Below are positions 23,431 through 35,683 of a DNA stretch of 64,000 nt, one piece after another; the stretch's first letter is position 1; every line of letters starts with the position of its first letter. This DNA comes from Silene latifolia. Taxonomy: Eukaryota > Streptophyta > Magnoliopsida > Caryophyllales > Caryophyllaceae. The position numbers were made by a program, and so were the translations under genes. The stretch lies in NCBI RefSeq assembly GCF_048544455.1, contig NC_133536.1, positions 200,077,325 through 200,141,324 on the forward strand, written 5' to 3'. The notes under the pieces were generated by a model, which saw only the letters and a list, made by a program, of their open reading frames with translations, searched no databases and was not told where the DNA came from.

Positions 23431-24140
23431 GTGCTGGTTGGCCAAACTTAAAAAGTGTTTTTGGAACTGAAAAAGTAATACCTAGGCCAAACACCTTAAA
23501 TTACGGAGTTTTAAAACTAATTTTAAGAAGTCAAAAACTCATTACCCTAAAAGTAGAAGTAGGTATTTTGTCTAGAAAACCGTTATTTTTCTCTAGAAAA
23601 CCATTATTTTTTCTCTAGAAATAAGTATACTTACGCACTTTTTTTCTCTAGAAAACCATTATTTTTTTTATACATGTTGTACCTTCACTTTTTCTCTTCT
23701 CTATACAATATTTGCTTCTTTCCTCTCACGTACACCGTTAAAGTATCAGGGTATGTAAAATTATAGTTTTGATTTGCTTCTCTCCTCACACAATATTGGT
23801 TGGCATAATTTTGATTTGAAAAGGGTGTGTAAAGTCATACAGAGTAAATTGAAGGATAATTATATAGTTTTAGTATAATTGACGAGTGATTACATAAAAT
23901 TTTTAAACGTTTATTTTATTCAGCTGATGAATCTACAAATAACATGGTTAATGAAAAAAGCAAAAAAAAAAAAAAAAAATAGCTGAATGGAAGTTGTTAG
24001 GTCAAACATATAAATTTTATAAGAAACCGCTTTTACAAAATTATGGCCAAACAACAAAAACTTTTCCAAAAAGTAGCTTGTAAATAAACTCCTTTTAAAA
24101 ACGAAAATCTATTTTGCACAAGTAAAGCCAAACAACATCT
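23431..24140. mobile_element. Non-autonomous TIR DNA element, ~710 bp
   Basis: The left end GTGCTGGTTGGCCAAACTT and the right end, whose complement reads AGATGTTGTTTGGCTTTACTT, form an imperfect inverted pair. The AT-rich interior has no coding capacity. It includes several repeats of a TTTTCTCTAGAAAACCATT-like unit at about 23570-23660. No convincing target duplication was found, so the superfamily is open. Confidence 0.45.
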
Positions 24141-24144
24141 AAGA

Positions 24145-24440
24145 TAATGATTGAACCTCAACTATAACCTTAAGGTTTTGACAGTCTTCTCACATGATAT
24201 CAGAGCCAGCCTGACCAAGATGTCATATGTTCAAATCCTGGGATCCCCCCAAGCCAATATCTCATAATTGAATTTCAACACAGGTTAGAAAAGAGTTTGT
24301 ACACTAACCACTCTTGGAGCTTGAACACTAATCACTATTCAAGCTAAGCCCAAAATGCATTCGAGTGAAATAGCATATATATTAGGATATTAAAATATTA
24401 AAAATATTAATATAACCTCCACTGTAACCTTAAAATTTTA
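24145..24440 (+). mobile_element. TRIM- or SINE-like short retroelement
   Basis: A short direct repeat (ACTATAACCTTAAGGTTTTG near 24157, ACTGTAACCTTAAAATTTTA near 24420) brackets a ~250-bp body. Just after the left repeat comes GATATCAGAGCCAGCC, resembling an initiator-tRNA-Met primer site, and then a B-box-like GTTCAAATCC. The same layout recurs at 49075-49335. Whether this is a terminal-repeat miniature retroelement or a tRNA-derived SINE is not settled. Confidence 0.5.
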
Positions 24441-24748
24441 GTTGTTGCTGATGCTGCTCAGCGTAAGTGTGCTAAGTACGGGGATTTGTGCGCGGCAGCG
24501 GGTTATGGTTTCCTTCCCTTCTCTTTCTCATCACTTGGGGAGCTGGATTCGGATGTTGTTGCCTTGTTCAAGCGGATCCAGAAATTCTCGGTATCTCAGG
24601 ATGCGGGGGCTCGGGTGGCCGCTTACATTTTTACTTGACTTAGCTTTGCTGTTGCTAAGGGTGTGGGAGCCCAGATTGTCTCTCGGCTCCCCACCAATTT
24701 CATGTAAACTTTTATTTTTATTTTAATGATATCTGCGCGCATCCTTTA

Positions 24749-24820
<72 letters not shown>
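24441..24820 (+). mobile_element. RTE-like LINE 3' end with (TAA)n tail
   Basis: One frame reads AQRKCAKYGDLCAAAGYGFLP, then SFSSLGELDSDVVALFKRI, and on to VAKGVGAQIVSRLPTNFM, with an in-frame TGA midway. This resembles the C-terminal region of plant LINE polyproteins that I associate with the RTE clade, and it is followed by a short 3' UTR and a TAA-repeat tail. Simple-repeat tails rather than poly(A) suit RTE. It is a severely 5'-truncated copy with no reverse-transcriptase core. The family call is from memory. Confidence 0.5.
24748..24820. repeat. (TAA)n microsatellite, about 24 units
   Basis: An uninterrupted TAA repeat forming the tail of the LINE piece and abutting the gypsy LTR. Long and pure, so probably length-polymorphic. 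Confidence 0.95.
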
Positions 24821-24822
<2 letters not shown>

Positions 24823-25463
24823 CGATACATGTATATATACGGTACCATACTAACTACCCATATACATATACCCTCCATCCTTATCCACCCACCAACCTTA
24901 TCCTTTCATAATCCAACAAAATCCACCAAAATCATGAGAGAAGAGAGAAGAAAGAAAATGGAGATTTTGTCTCTCCGCCTCGAGATCGTAAGGTAAAAAC
25001 CGTCTTAAACTTATTTATATATTATTTAATTAATATTGTTGACCCGCCTCGACCTCGACCGACGTTGACCCATCATTTGACCACCGTTGACCGCCCAAAA
25101 AGGGGTTTGACCGTGACTTTTATAGGGGTTAAATTGTTGTTATAGCTGTTTTGTGCGACCGTCTTAAGACGGATTTTTGACCCACCTTTCGTGGTTGTTT
25201 TGGGCTGACCTTGGGTGGGTTGTGTTGAGGGGAGTGATGAGGTCATAGTGGTGGTCTTGGGTGGTGGGTTAGGTGGTTGTGGTGGTCGGAAACCGATGGT
25301 AAAAGGAGGGTGTCGGACTTGTTGTGTTGTGTCGATTGTTGTTATTGTTGTCGTTGGTGTTACTGTTGCTGCTGGTGGCTGCCGCCTGCGTGGTGGGTGG
25401 TCACTGGGCCCATCGTGGGCAGGGGAGACCACGGCGGTGGCCGGCGCCGATGGGGGTGGCGGT

Positions 25464-25516
<53 letters not shown>

Positions 25517-25526
25517 GTGTGTATAA
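25464..25526. repeat. (TGTATG)n microsatellite
   Basis: About ten TGTATG units inside the gypsy LTR. They create long overlapping chance open frames rich in Val/Cys/Met on one strand and His/Ile/Thr on the other. Confidence 0.9.
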
Positions 25527-26159
25527 GTGTTGTGGGTCATGGGAGTTGTGAGGGTTGAGGTCGTAGGTGGTGGTCGGCCGTAGAGGGGGTGGTTACGGCG
25601 GCTGTTTTGGGTGTGAGTATGGTGGCTAGGATTGGTGGTGGAAATGGTGGTGTTAGGTGGTTACATGGACCAAATATGTGACGGGTTTTGGGGAAAGTTT
25701 CAAGGCGGGTTTTTGTTTATTAATTTCGTATTTAATTTAATTAGATTAATTAGTAATTAGATTAGTTAGTAATTATTTGTAATTAATGGTATTTAGGTGA
25801 TGGTTTTTGTGGGAAATTATTATTATTTGGATCGCTTGTGAAGAATGCTAAAAGGTAGGTTTATCCTTCTCAATTTTAATAATTTGTCTAATTCTTAAAT
25901 GAGTCATATGTCATTCATTTGTATTGAATGAGTCGGTAATTGGCATGTTATACGACATCTTGCATTTATTGTATTGTCATGTATGTCGGAGGACTTGGTG
26001 GCTTACTTGTTGTTATGGAGACGTGAGGCGGTTGAGAGACCGTCTCACGCTCGGGTCGCCTCTTGGAGCTTCCCACTCCAAGAGGGATGTGCACATTAAT
26101 GGCTTGAGTTATGGAGGGACTCGTGTGGTTGAGACACGACGTCTGGCAGGGGATCCGGT

Positions 26160-26290
26160 TGGCTTCCAAACCCGGTACGTCTGGGCGTGTCTCGGTACCT
26201 GTTTGTGGTTGTTGCTATGTCTGGGCGTGTCCCGGTACCAGTGTGGTTGTCGGTATGTCTGGGCGTGTCCCGATACCGTGGTGGTGGTTG
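26160..26290. repeat. Short minisatellite in the gypsy LTR
   Basis: Three imperfect copies of a ~45-50-bp unit with the core GTCTGGGCGTGTC, followed by CGGTACC or CGATACC. Confidence 0.75.
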
Positions 26291-26726
26291 TTTGATAGCG
26301 GTTCACTCATATCATAGTCATGTTGCATGTTCACACACTCGAGTCGTGTCACACTTTATTTATTGAAAGTGGCGTTTGTCTGTCTGTGTAATTGTCACCT
26401 ATTTTCGGGGTAGCCTGTGTCGATCCATATGATATTTCCGATCATATGGGGAGCAGGTTAAGTATAGGTTTTGCTTGTTGACGTGATCGGGGTTGTGGGC
26501 TGTGCTTTGGACTCGGAGTCGAGTAGCATAGTATAGATGACATAGATGGTAGTTAACTTATAATTTGTATAGTTCACATTTATTCATTAGTTTATGTTGT
26601 AATAACTAAACTTATTATTTATTTTAAGAAGTTTCTTCATTATAATTCCGATTTCACTGCCTCGGGAAACCGAGATGGTAACATTTCCTAATTACCTTGG
26701 CCGGGTAAGAAGGGGGTGTTACAAAG

Positions 26727-26738
26727 TGGTATCAGAGC
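26727..26738 (+). other. Primer-binding site of the gypsy element
   Basis: TGGTATCAGAGC, complementary to the 3' end of initiator tRNA-Met, three bases after the LTR end. It fixes the element's orientation and LTR boundary. Confidence 0.8.
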
Positions 26739-26924
26739 GACGATTTTGGAACCTAAACCAATGAACCAAAATGAACATATGAGTGTCTAATAAAATGAAC
26801 CCGACATGAGTACAATAGGAGGTCAGTTTTGGGTGAGAAGGATCCCTCATTTCAAAACTAGATCCTATTGTTTCGGTTGGTCACTACGTGGGTGGCTATG
26901 AGTCGGGAAACGTAAAGTGGAATG

Positions 26925-28193
26925 TGTTAGAAATCTATATCTCATTACTTGACATATTCATATATGTGATGATTTAAATTTAGTCATAAAATTAAATGTT
27001 GATCTTATGCATGCAAACAATAATAAAATAAAGGAAGAAATCATCATCTTACATTGAAGATTTCGGATTATTTGGGCACAAGTGAGTTCTCCTACTCACT
27101 TGTTCTTGAACTTCCTTAAATAGATGAACAAGGATTCAAGTAAAGAATCCCTCCCAAGGATTAATACCCAAGGTAACAACTTAATAAAATTAATATTATT
27201 ATTACTAGAATAATATTAATTTAAATAAAATTGACCAAAATATTATTTTTGTTCTCTTGATTTTCGGCTAAGAGAAGAGGAGAAAGAGGAAGATTTTATC
27301 TCACTAAAAACTCTTATTTTTAGTTGTGTGATGTATATATCATACACTAATGTTTTTGGTAGTGTATATTAGGTAAAAATAAGAAGAAAACCCCATGGTT
27401 TTTCTCTTCTCAAAACCGGGTAGAAGGGGGGAGGTTTTATGCCCAATGCATGATCAAAGTGCTCTTCACAATAACCACTAGGTTTGCATGGCTAGGTTTA
27501 GGCAAATGATTATGTTTACCACTTACTTAATCAACATAATATTTTCCTAATATCACCCCTAATTTCGGTCATATGGAGATAAAATGGATTCCATTTTATC
27601 TTTGTCAATTTGTCACATGTCACATGTCATGTAAAATTGTTATGTATTTTTAACATATTAAAAATCAACGCATTAATAAAAATACGTCATATACAAAATT
27701 GACTTAGTAATAATTCATAATTACTTGTAGCAAAATATTTTACCAATTATAAATCACAACATCTTGTATTTATAATAATTTATTCATTCAAATGCAATTG
27801 TTTCCTTAAACAATAATTTCATCTAAGTAATAAAACAATTCGATTACTTAGACCGTATCTTATTTAATCAAATTACAATGAGACACGTAAATATTACTTC
27901 CAAAATCGTTCGTCAATTTTAAGTAATTTAATTAACCCGTATCGTCATACGATCAATTAAATGATCAATTAAGAGTGTTACCCTTTAGGTATGACCTAAG
28001 GGGATCAACTGGTCACCACCGTCGCACGACAGTAATGTCAAACTCTAGTCAGCCAATCATTACCGATATGTGTGGACTAGTTGACAGTAAAATATTAATT
28101 CCCAATTGTATTCTTTAGAATGAGACTTAAACATGTGATTATCATGATCAACAGTTGTGATCGCATTATTGTCGGAGGACACATATTCCAACA
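26925..28193 (-). repeat. 3' LTR of the gag-only Copia element
   Basis: A direct copy of 34409-35678, more than 99% identical by eye. Confidence 0.9.
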
Positions 28194-31100
28194 ATCTCCC
28201 ACTTGTCCTCGACAAGTGTGCGTCACCAATTCTCTTGTCCTATTACTATTTCCCACTCAATGCAAGGTGTCTTTCAGGTCGTACTTGTAAGTGATCATAT
28301 CGAGAGTGGTTTCCTCGATCTGGAGAATAACTGATTGACCGGATTTATCTACCATAGATATCTTCCTAGCGTGGCCATGCATTTCCAGTTCATTATTCCT
28401 CGAGTGGCCCTGAGATATTGTTTTAACCCTGACTAGGGGTGGACAATTCATATCGCACTCATTCCCTTCGACTAGCTACAGCCATCATAACCCAAAATAT
28501 GCCCATTTGACCCCATTTACGAAGGTCGTAGTAACACAAATCAAAGTTAATCTGAAACTGTGCCATCTTAGGCGAATAGTCTTTAGTAAAAAGAATCGAC
28601 TCATTAGAATACTATAGTAGCTCTCGCCACGACCAGGCTATATAAATTTGCCAGAACTCTATAAGCGGTCATAAGGCCCGACAAAGTGTTTCTAACAGTC
28701 TGCCTATATGATCGACTAGTCATTCTCATATGACTTCATGGCACTTGAACTTGCCATCAATCGCATCACACTCTAGTCACTTCGAGACGTCACCTCATAT
28801 AAGTAACTATGGGCGAATACAATGCTAATCCGTGTTCACTGTAACGGGGTTCAATTGTCTCTACAACCCGTTTGGATGTAACAAAGTATAAGGTGAGTTA
28901 ATAATAACTCAAACGACAAATGTCGACATCACATTCGGGTAGTCAATATCGTATTACAACCTTGTGATGCATATCGTAAGTGTATAAACACCAGACGATT
29001 GTAATGGAAGTTTAATATACCATGTGTCCATGTGTTCAAACTTCTTAATCGCATTTTCCTTTACATTCATGTTATCTCTCATAGCATGAACCTTACCAAG
29101 TACACATATAGGTTCCCAACCTCGGTTTGGGTTCTTTATCTTGAAAGAACTTTCTGGTTGTTTATCACATAACCAACGAATTTGTAGTGAATGATATAAC
29201 TTGCACTGATCAAGTACTCCACTCACACACAATGCACTAGGTATATGTTTTGTAGAGTCTTGCAACAATTGTCAAGATGATTAGCCTAGTACTTCTCACA
29301 AGTCCTAGCATTTTAGAAAATATTAGTTTTGAGTAACTTCTCATTTCAACTAAGTATCTTTCCAAACTTCTTATTTCTCCTTTTAGCTTGAAAAGCTTAG
29401 GATTTTCATAAATCCTTACGCGTGTTCGAACTTTAATATGTGTTACCTCTTGACACATAACAGAGTGTTCTGTTAAACATTGAAATCGCTCATCGGATTC
29501 TCCTCGAAAATACATGACGATTCTTCTATGGCTTGCCAATAAATCATCATGCTCTTATGCATATGATTCATTATTGGACATGTGCATGATTATTCTAATG
29601 GCGGAAATATTAGTAACTAATAATCATGTGATCAACCATTCTTAAGTTCAATGAACGACCATGACTACTTATGGTAATTCCATTTTCATCGACATGAATA
29701 ACCTATGTTTCTCGTTGATTCGATGTGTATATCTCAATACCTATCCAACATCTCATGATGTGATTGGATTCATCATAGTCCATTTTCATCCAGAATTGAA
29801 AACTCAAATACTTCTTTGTGAAAGAAAGTATTAGCTCGTCATTCTCAATGAGTAATGAGTTATAAACTTTTACAAGATGATTTCTCCCACTAAATTCCAT
29901 GTCTTCACATGATAATTTCCAACTCCCACTTAATTCCACATGTTTCACAATTGACTATTGAATCGAAACTTTTCAAGAATTTGAAATATATTTTTGCTTT
30001 GCCAAGTTATTAAGATAAAACCATATATGTTCCTATCATATCATTTCAAAATACCTATTGTGAAAAGGTTTCAATCTTAACCTTATGGAAAGAGATTCTA
30101 ATCTCTAACTCATTCATTTTATAATGATGCTCGGCTATGTCATTAGATTAAATGTGAATTATATCTAATACACGTCCTTCTCAAAAATACTCTTTTCGAA
30201 AGGAGGTTTAACCATTTCATTTTCATAATGAGGTTAAGTAATGACATTAGCGTGGTTAATACTTAACTCAGCTCTTGTGGATATCGGCATATCAATATTT
30301 GCAACTTTTAGTCATAAATCTCATTTATTTTCGACGATGCAACTTTGTTTCATTTAGGCTCTTAAGTAAATATCAATAATGAAACTATTGGTCAAATGTT
30401 GTTCATAAACTAGTCAAAACTCTTGTTAAGACTTTATATTAGTCATTCTTATTCCAAAACTTTCTTTTGGTCTCCTCGTGTAGTTATCTTGAGAACATAT
30501 TCTTTTGATTACTTCACTTGGTCTCTTTTCTCATGTAGATATCATCTATTCGAGACCATAGATCTCATCTATTCGAGTATACTATCTATATAGGTATACA
30601 AATCATTCTTTCTTGCATAGATCTCCTTTACACAAGTACACAAATTTTTGCTTGGTGTTGTTTGTGTCTTCATTTTTCTCCCACTCTATCTTTAGAATAA
30701 ATACACTAGAGATTCAAAGATAGCTTATGAGACACAAATAATGATTTTGAAGTATAAGGAGGACTATCTCATAGGTTGACTAATTGTTTTAAATTTGATA
30801 AGTGTACTTGGTGATTGACATTCCTTTAGGAGAGTTCATCAACTCAATCAACACTTTATAATTGATCATATACAAGCCTTAAGCTTGTCTATTAGATCAC
30901 TTTAAGTGAATGATCATATGTTTCTATGAGCAAGCGGATAAAGGCGAATTTTTAGAACAAGGATAAAATACGATAAAACGGGTGACTTGGGTTGCAAACC
31001 AAGCCACCATTATCCAAAATACAACCATTATCCAAAATACATTTCCATGTCGAACACGGAAATCAAAAGGTTCTAAAATCCGAAACATAAATTAAAATAA

Positions 31101-31280
31101 GACAATAAAAAGCCAAGCTTCATGGAAGCTACTCCTAGCTTCTCGATGGTTTCTCAAACTTGCTTTTTTTTCCCTTGTCCTTACTTGGTGGAGGCCCTAT
31201 TTACAATAAAAAGGGGATACATTATTACAACTTTGTATCACAATACCATAGTTGAATTAGAAACATAAAAGAAAGGATAG
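28194..31280. other. Non-coding 3' interior of the gag-only element
   Basis: Occupies the place where pol should be. The longest open frames are about 60-104 codons with no Copia motif (no YVDD, integrase or RNase H signatures on either strand). The purine tract lies at its left edge. It may carry conserved packaging or regulatory sequence used in trans; that is inference. Confidence 0.6.
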
Positions 31281-32176
31281 TCATTTACCTACTGGAGTGA
31301 TCTTTCCAGCTTTAATGTCACCAAGGTATTTGGAATAATTTCTTTTCCAATGTCCAACACCATTACAATAATGGCATTTATCAAGAGGACCCTTCTTGAT
31401 CTTGGAGGTGCTAGCTTCATAAGTCTTAACTTTGGTGAAAGTGGGAGTTTGCTTCTTACCCTTCTTCCTATTCTTCTTGAACTTCCCCTTACTTTTGGTG
31501 CTTATGTTAAGCACATCCTTAGGTGGGTTAACATTTAACCCCATGTCTCTTTCGGCTTGCACAAGTAACTTGTGCAACTCTTCAAGAGACACGTCCTTGT
31601 CTTGCATGTTAAAATTCACCCGGAATTGAACATACGCTTTGACTTTGGATAAGGAGTGTAGAATCCTATCTACAATGAGTTCTTTGGGGATTTCAACCTT
31701 TTGAATCTTCAAGGTCTTGACTAGCTCCATCAATTTGATCACGTGAGGGCTAACCTTTTGGCCCTCCTTAAAGTCGAGATCAAAGAATGCCGCGGCGCCT
31801 CATATTCGACGATCCGCGGAGTTTGTGAAAACATTGTCACAAGCTTGGAATAGATTTCATTAGCGGTGCCCATCTTAAAGGCTCTCCTTTGGAGATCCGC
31901 TTCCATCGCAAAGATCAACACATTTTTCATTGCGGCGGACTCCTTGTGGTAAGCCTCATATGCTTCCCTAGTAGCGGCACTCGACCTAGCATTAGGTTCG
32001 GGTGGAGAGGCCTCGGTGAGGTAACGAAGCTTGTCGTCACCTTGGGCGGCTAATTTGAGTTGGGCATCCCAATCGGAGAAATTTAACCCATTCTTTTCAA
32101 GTTTACATCGATCCATGAAGGATCGGAGCCATGAAGTATTAGTGAGAGGTGTGGCGTTGGTGTTTGGATTGGCCAT
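31281..32176 (-). pseudogene. Copia-type gag (fossil)
   Basis: Starts with MANPNTNATPLTN and continues with LRSFMDRCKLEKNGLNFSDW, a Copia gag N-terminal segment. A UBN2-like gag core follows, then a basic region and a zinc knuckle CHYCNGVGHWKRN near 31340-31385. About one break is visible. This is the only coding part left in the element. Confidence 0.8.
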
Positions 32177-34389
32177 TTGTTATGAGAAATAAAAGCGGTC
32201 TACAAAACAAAATAGAAGGAATAAAACATATGTCGTTTTCAAAATAATAATAATACTCGTAAAAATTAATTTAAACAAGTTTTATTGCATTTATCTAGTG
32301 ACCTCTACCCAACTTGATAAATGATTCCGAGATTCAAATTCATATTAACTTGGGCACGGGATAGCCGATGAAACCCTTATCAATATAACTAGGTGGACTA
32401 ACTCTTTAATCGATTCTACTTTTAGAATTCTCGGTCGATAAAATTACTCTAATATTTATCTAGAGCCCGAAACACATGCGACTGCGGTCACGAATACTTC
32501 CGTTGAGGTCAATCCAAATTTCAAATAAATGTGTCCATGACCCAAATTCACATCAACTTGGGCATGAGATAGCCGATGAAACCCTCATCAATACGAATTC
32601 GGTGGATAAACATTTATCACCCACTTCCCCTACGTAACAAGGTTTGTACCCTGGGATGGCCGAGTGCACTCCCTCGCGAAATAGGTTTTCATGGTTTCTA
32701 CTTTTTTTGGTAAGGCTATGTCTCAATTGTTTATTTTTAGCGAGAGGTCATGTCAATTTATTATCTATCACGTTTTAAGTGAACTAAAGCGGTGAACTAC
32801 GATAATTCTAATTGACACGGTCGATATACTCGATTAAATGATAATGCATGTTTTAGTTATGGCGATTTAGCGATGCATGCGACATATAAATAAAATGCAA
32901 AACATAAAATAAATCCTAGTATGGCCTTCCTAAAATAGAAAATCTAATTAACTATTACATATTCGAAAACCAACTCCATTGGTCCCTTGAACTTCGGTTT
33001 TGGCACGCATCTCGAGGTAACACTGTCTTTATGTATCGCCTTCTTGAGTGACACCGTCTTCAAAGAACTCCGGAATAAATAAATTACATAATTTCCTATT
33101 ATACATTTGTAATTAAAATAAAACAAATCTATTAAATTACAAAACGGTGATACAAGATCACAATAAATTACAACCGAATCGATATTCCCATACATTTCGG
33201 GTAATACCAATTAAAAACTAAGGCCATACTAAGTAAAAATTACATAATTCAAAATTACATAAAATAAAATGATGACAATCATAAATAAAATGCAGCATTA
33301 TAATATGTATGAACATGCCCAATTTTATGCTAAATCGCCTTTAAGGAGCCAATATCGTATATAAAACGGTTTTTACGGATTTGCGTGATTCAACCTTTTA
33401 AAATCACAATAAATTACATAAAATCATATTTATGCATAAGTTAATTACCCTAACCAACTTAGGACTCAAAATTAGTCTCCACTAACATATATGACTATAA
33501 CTAACTTATATTTCTTAAAATTGTTCATTCATGGACCCAAAATTACAATAAAATGCTATAAACTCCAAATAAATCACAAAAATTTCAAATAAATTCAAAA
33601 ATTTGAAATTTAAACTCATGAACATTCTGGAAAAATACCATGACACTCATAATATTCAAAAACTTAGGTTAAAATTTCGAAATATTGATCGGAAAAACTA
33701 TGTTGCGGTTTATCGGATTTATCAATTATAATCATAAAAACATGAGAAAAATTATATTCATCAACTTTTCAATTTTAGATCTGAAAAATATAATAAAATG
33801 CAACATATGACGTTTTTTCTTTGTCATGAAGTATGTTTTAGCAATTATTCACTAATTAAGTCACTATTTATGCTATTTTTCATCAAAAATTCATAAATCA
33901 TGCATGAAGACTTCATTATAGCCTATTATTGTACACACATCTTGTAAAATTGCATGTGACAACATACTAAATTTATATGACCAGATTCGAAATATTTCTC
34001 ATATTAACCTATTTTTCATCTAAATCCGATTTTTATCATGAAAAATCCATATTTCGAGCATAAGAACTCCAAAAATTCTTAAAATTTACAGGTCATCTAA
34101 AAATATTATATGTGAAAACATATCCAAAAACCACTGAAAAATTCGAAGTTTAGCTAATTTTAGTCCGAAAATGACATTTTAATCATAAAATCACATTTTT
34201 AATGCCATTATTATATAAAATGAACAATAATAATCCATAAATTAATCAAAATATCCTAAATACATTTTAGGACCAGAAACTTTAACATGCAAAGTTTATT
34301 TCGTGATATATCATAATAACACAAATTTACAAGTTTTATATGTTAATCGTATAACTCGGAAAAACTATAACCGATTTGCATGCAAAAAA
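32177..34389. other. Long leader of the gag-only element
   Basis: AT-rich, 2.2 kb between the primer site and gag. It contains an imperfect direct repeat of ~50 bp (about 32337-32390 and 32541-32595, core ATAGCCGATGAAACCC). No convincing coding frame. Confidence 0.6.
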
Positions 34390-34408
34390 CCAAGGCTCTG
34401 ATACCACT

Positions 34409-35678
34409 TGTTAGAAATCTATATCTCATTACTTGACATATTCATATATGTGATGATTTAAATTTAGTCATAAAATTAAATGTTGATCTTATGCATGCAA
34501 ACAATAATAAAATAAAGGAAGAAATCATCATCTTACATTGAAGATTTCGGATTATTTGGGCACAAGTGAGTTCTCCTACTCACTTGTTCTTGAGCTTCCT
34601 TAAATAGATGAACAAGGATTCAAGTAAAGAATCCCTCCCAAGGATTAATACCCAAGGTAACAACTTAATAAAATTAATATTATTATTACTAGAATAATAT
34701 TAATTTAAATAAAATTGACCAAAATATTATTTTTGTTCTCTTGATTTTCGGCTAAGAGAAGAGGAGAAAGAGGAAGATTTTATCTCACTAAAAACTCTTA
34801 TTTTTAGTTGTGTGATGTATATATCATACACTAATGTTTTTGGTAGTGTATATTAGGTAAAAATAAGAAGAAAACCCCATGGTTTTTCTCTTCTCAAAAC
34901 CGGGTAGAAGGGGGGAGGTTTTTATGCCCAATGCATGATCAAAGTGCTCTTCACAATAACCACTAGGTTTGCATGGCTAGGTTTAGGCAAATGATTATGT
35001 TTACCACTTACTTAATCAACATAATATTTTCCTAATATCACCCCTAATTTCGGTCATATGGAGATAAAATGGATTCCATTTTATCTTTGTCAATTTGTCA
35101 CATGTCACATGTCATGTAAAATTGTTATGTATTTTTAACATATTAAAAATCAACGCATTAATAAAAATACGTCATATACAAAATTGACTTAGTAATAATT
35201 CATAATTACTTGTAGCAAAATATTTTACCAATTATAAATCACAACATCTTGTATTTATAATAATTTATTCATTCAAATGCAATTGTTTCCTTAAACAATA
35301 ATTTCATCTAAGTAATAAAACAATTCGATTACTTAGACCGTATCTTATTTAATCAAATTACAATGAGACACGTAAATATTACTTCCAAAATCGTCCGTCA
35401 ATTTTAAGTAATTTAATTAACCCGTATTGTCATACGATCAATTAAATGATCAATTAAGAGTGTTACCCTTTAGGTATGACCTAAGGGGATCAACTGGTCA
35501 CCACCGTCGCACGACAGTAATGTCAAACTCTAGTCAGCCAATCATTACCGATATGTGTGGACCAGTTGACAGTAAAATATTAATTCCCAATTGTATTCTT
35601 TAGAATGAGACTTAAACATGTGATCATCATGAACAACAGTTGTGACCGCATTATTGTCGGAGGACACATATTCCAACA
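34409..35678 (-). repeat. 5' LTR of the gag-only Copia element
   Basis: Adjacent to the minus-strand primer site at 34390-34406. Pairs with 26925-28193. Confidence 0.9.
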
Positions 35679-35683
35679 AAATG

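Larger units (their letters stand above)
24821..26723 (+). mobile_element. 5' LTR (left end missing) of a Ty3/gypsy chromovirus-like element
   Basis: Ends GGGGGTGTTACA, followed after AAG by TGGTATCAGAGC, the tRNA-Met primer site, so this is a 5' LTR on the plus strand. The expected TGTAACACCC start is not seen upstream, so the left part is missing or unrecognised. The sequence contains TTGACC clusters (25040-25115), a hexanucleotide repeat and a short minisatellite. Long G/T-rich open frames at 25073-25558 arise from the repeats and are not genes. Confidence 0.65.
26925..35678 (-). mobile_element. Copia-type LTR element with gag but no recognisable pol (non-autonomous)
   Basis: LTRs of about 1270 bp at 26925-28193 and 34409-35678 differ at roughly ten sites (under 1%), so the insertion is young, probably well under a million years at usual plant rates. 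On the minus strand the LTR starts TGTTGGAATATG and ends TTTCTAACA. The primer site TGGTATCAGAGCCTTGG lies at 34390-34406, and a purine tract (AAGTGGGAGA) abuts the other LTR. Target flanks GAATG and AAATG agree in four of five bases. The 6.2-kb interior has a 2.2-kb leader, a gag gene (31281-32176) and a 3-kb region without protease, integrase, RT or RNase H. It interrupts the gypsy leader. Gag has about one break. Confidence 0.9.

Noticed and set aside
24442-24726. 94-codon ATG-started open frame
   Set aside because: It is out of frame with the LINE-like protein similarity in the same stretch, so it is a shadow frame.
25073-25558. Long overlapping open frames on both strands (up to 155 codons)
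   Set aside because: They are created by the TGTATG microsatellite and G/T-rich LTR sequence; composition is low-complexity and no domain is seen.
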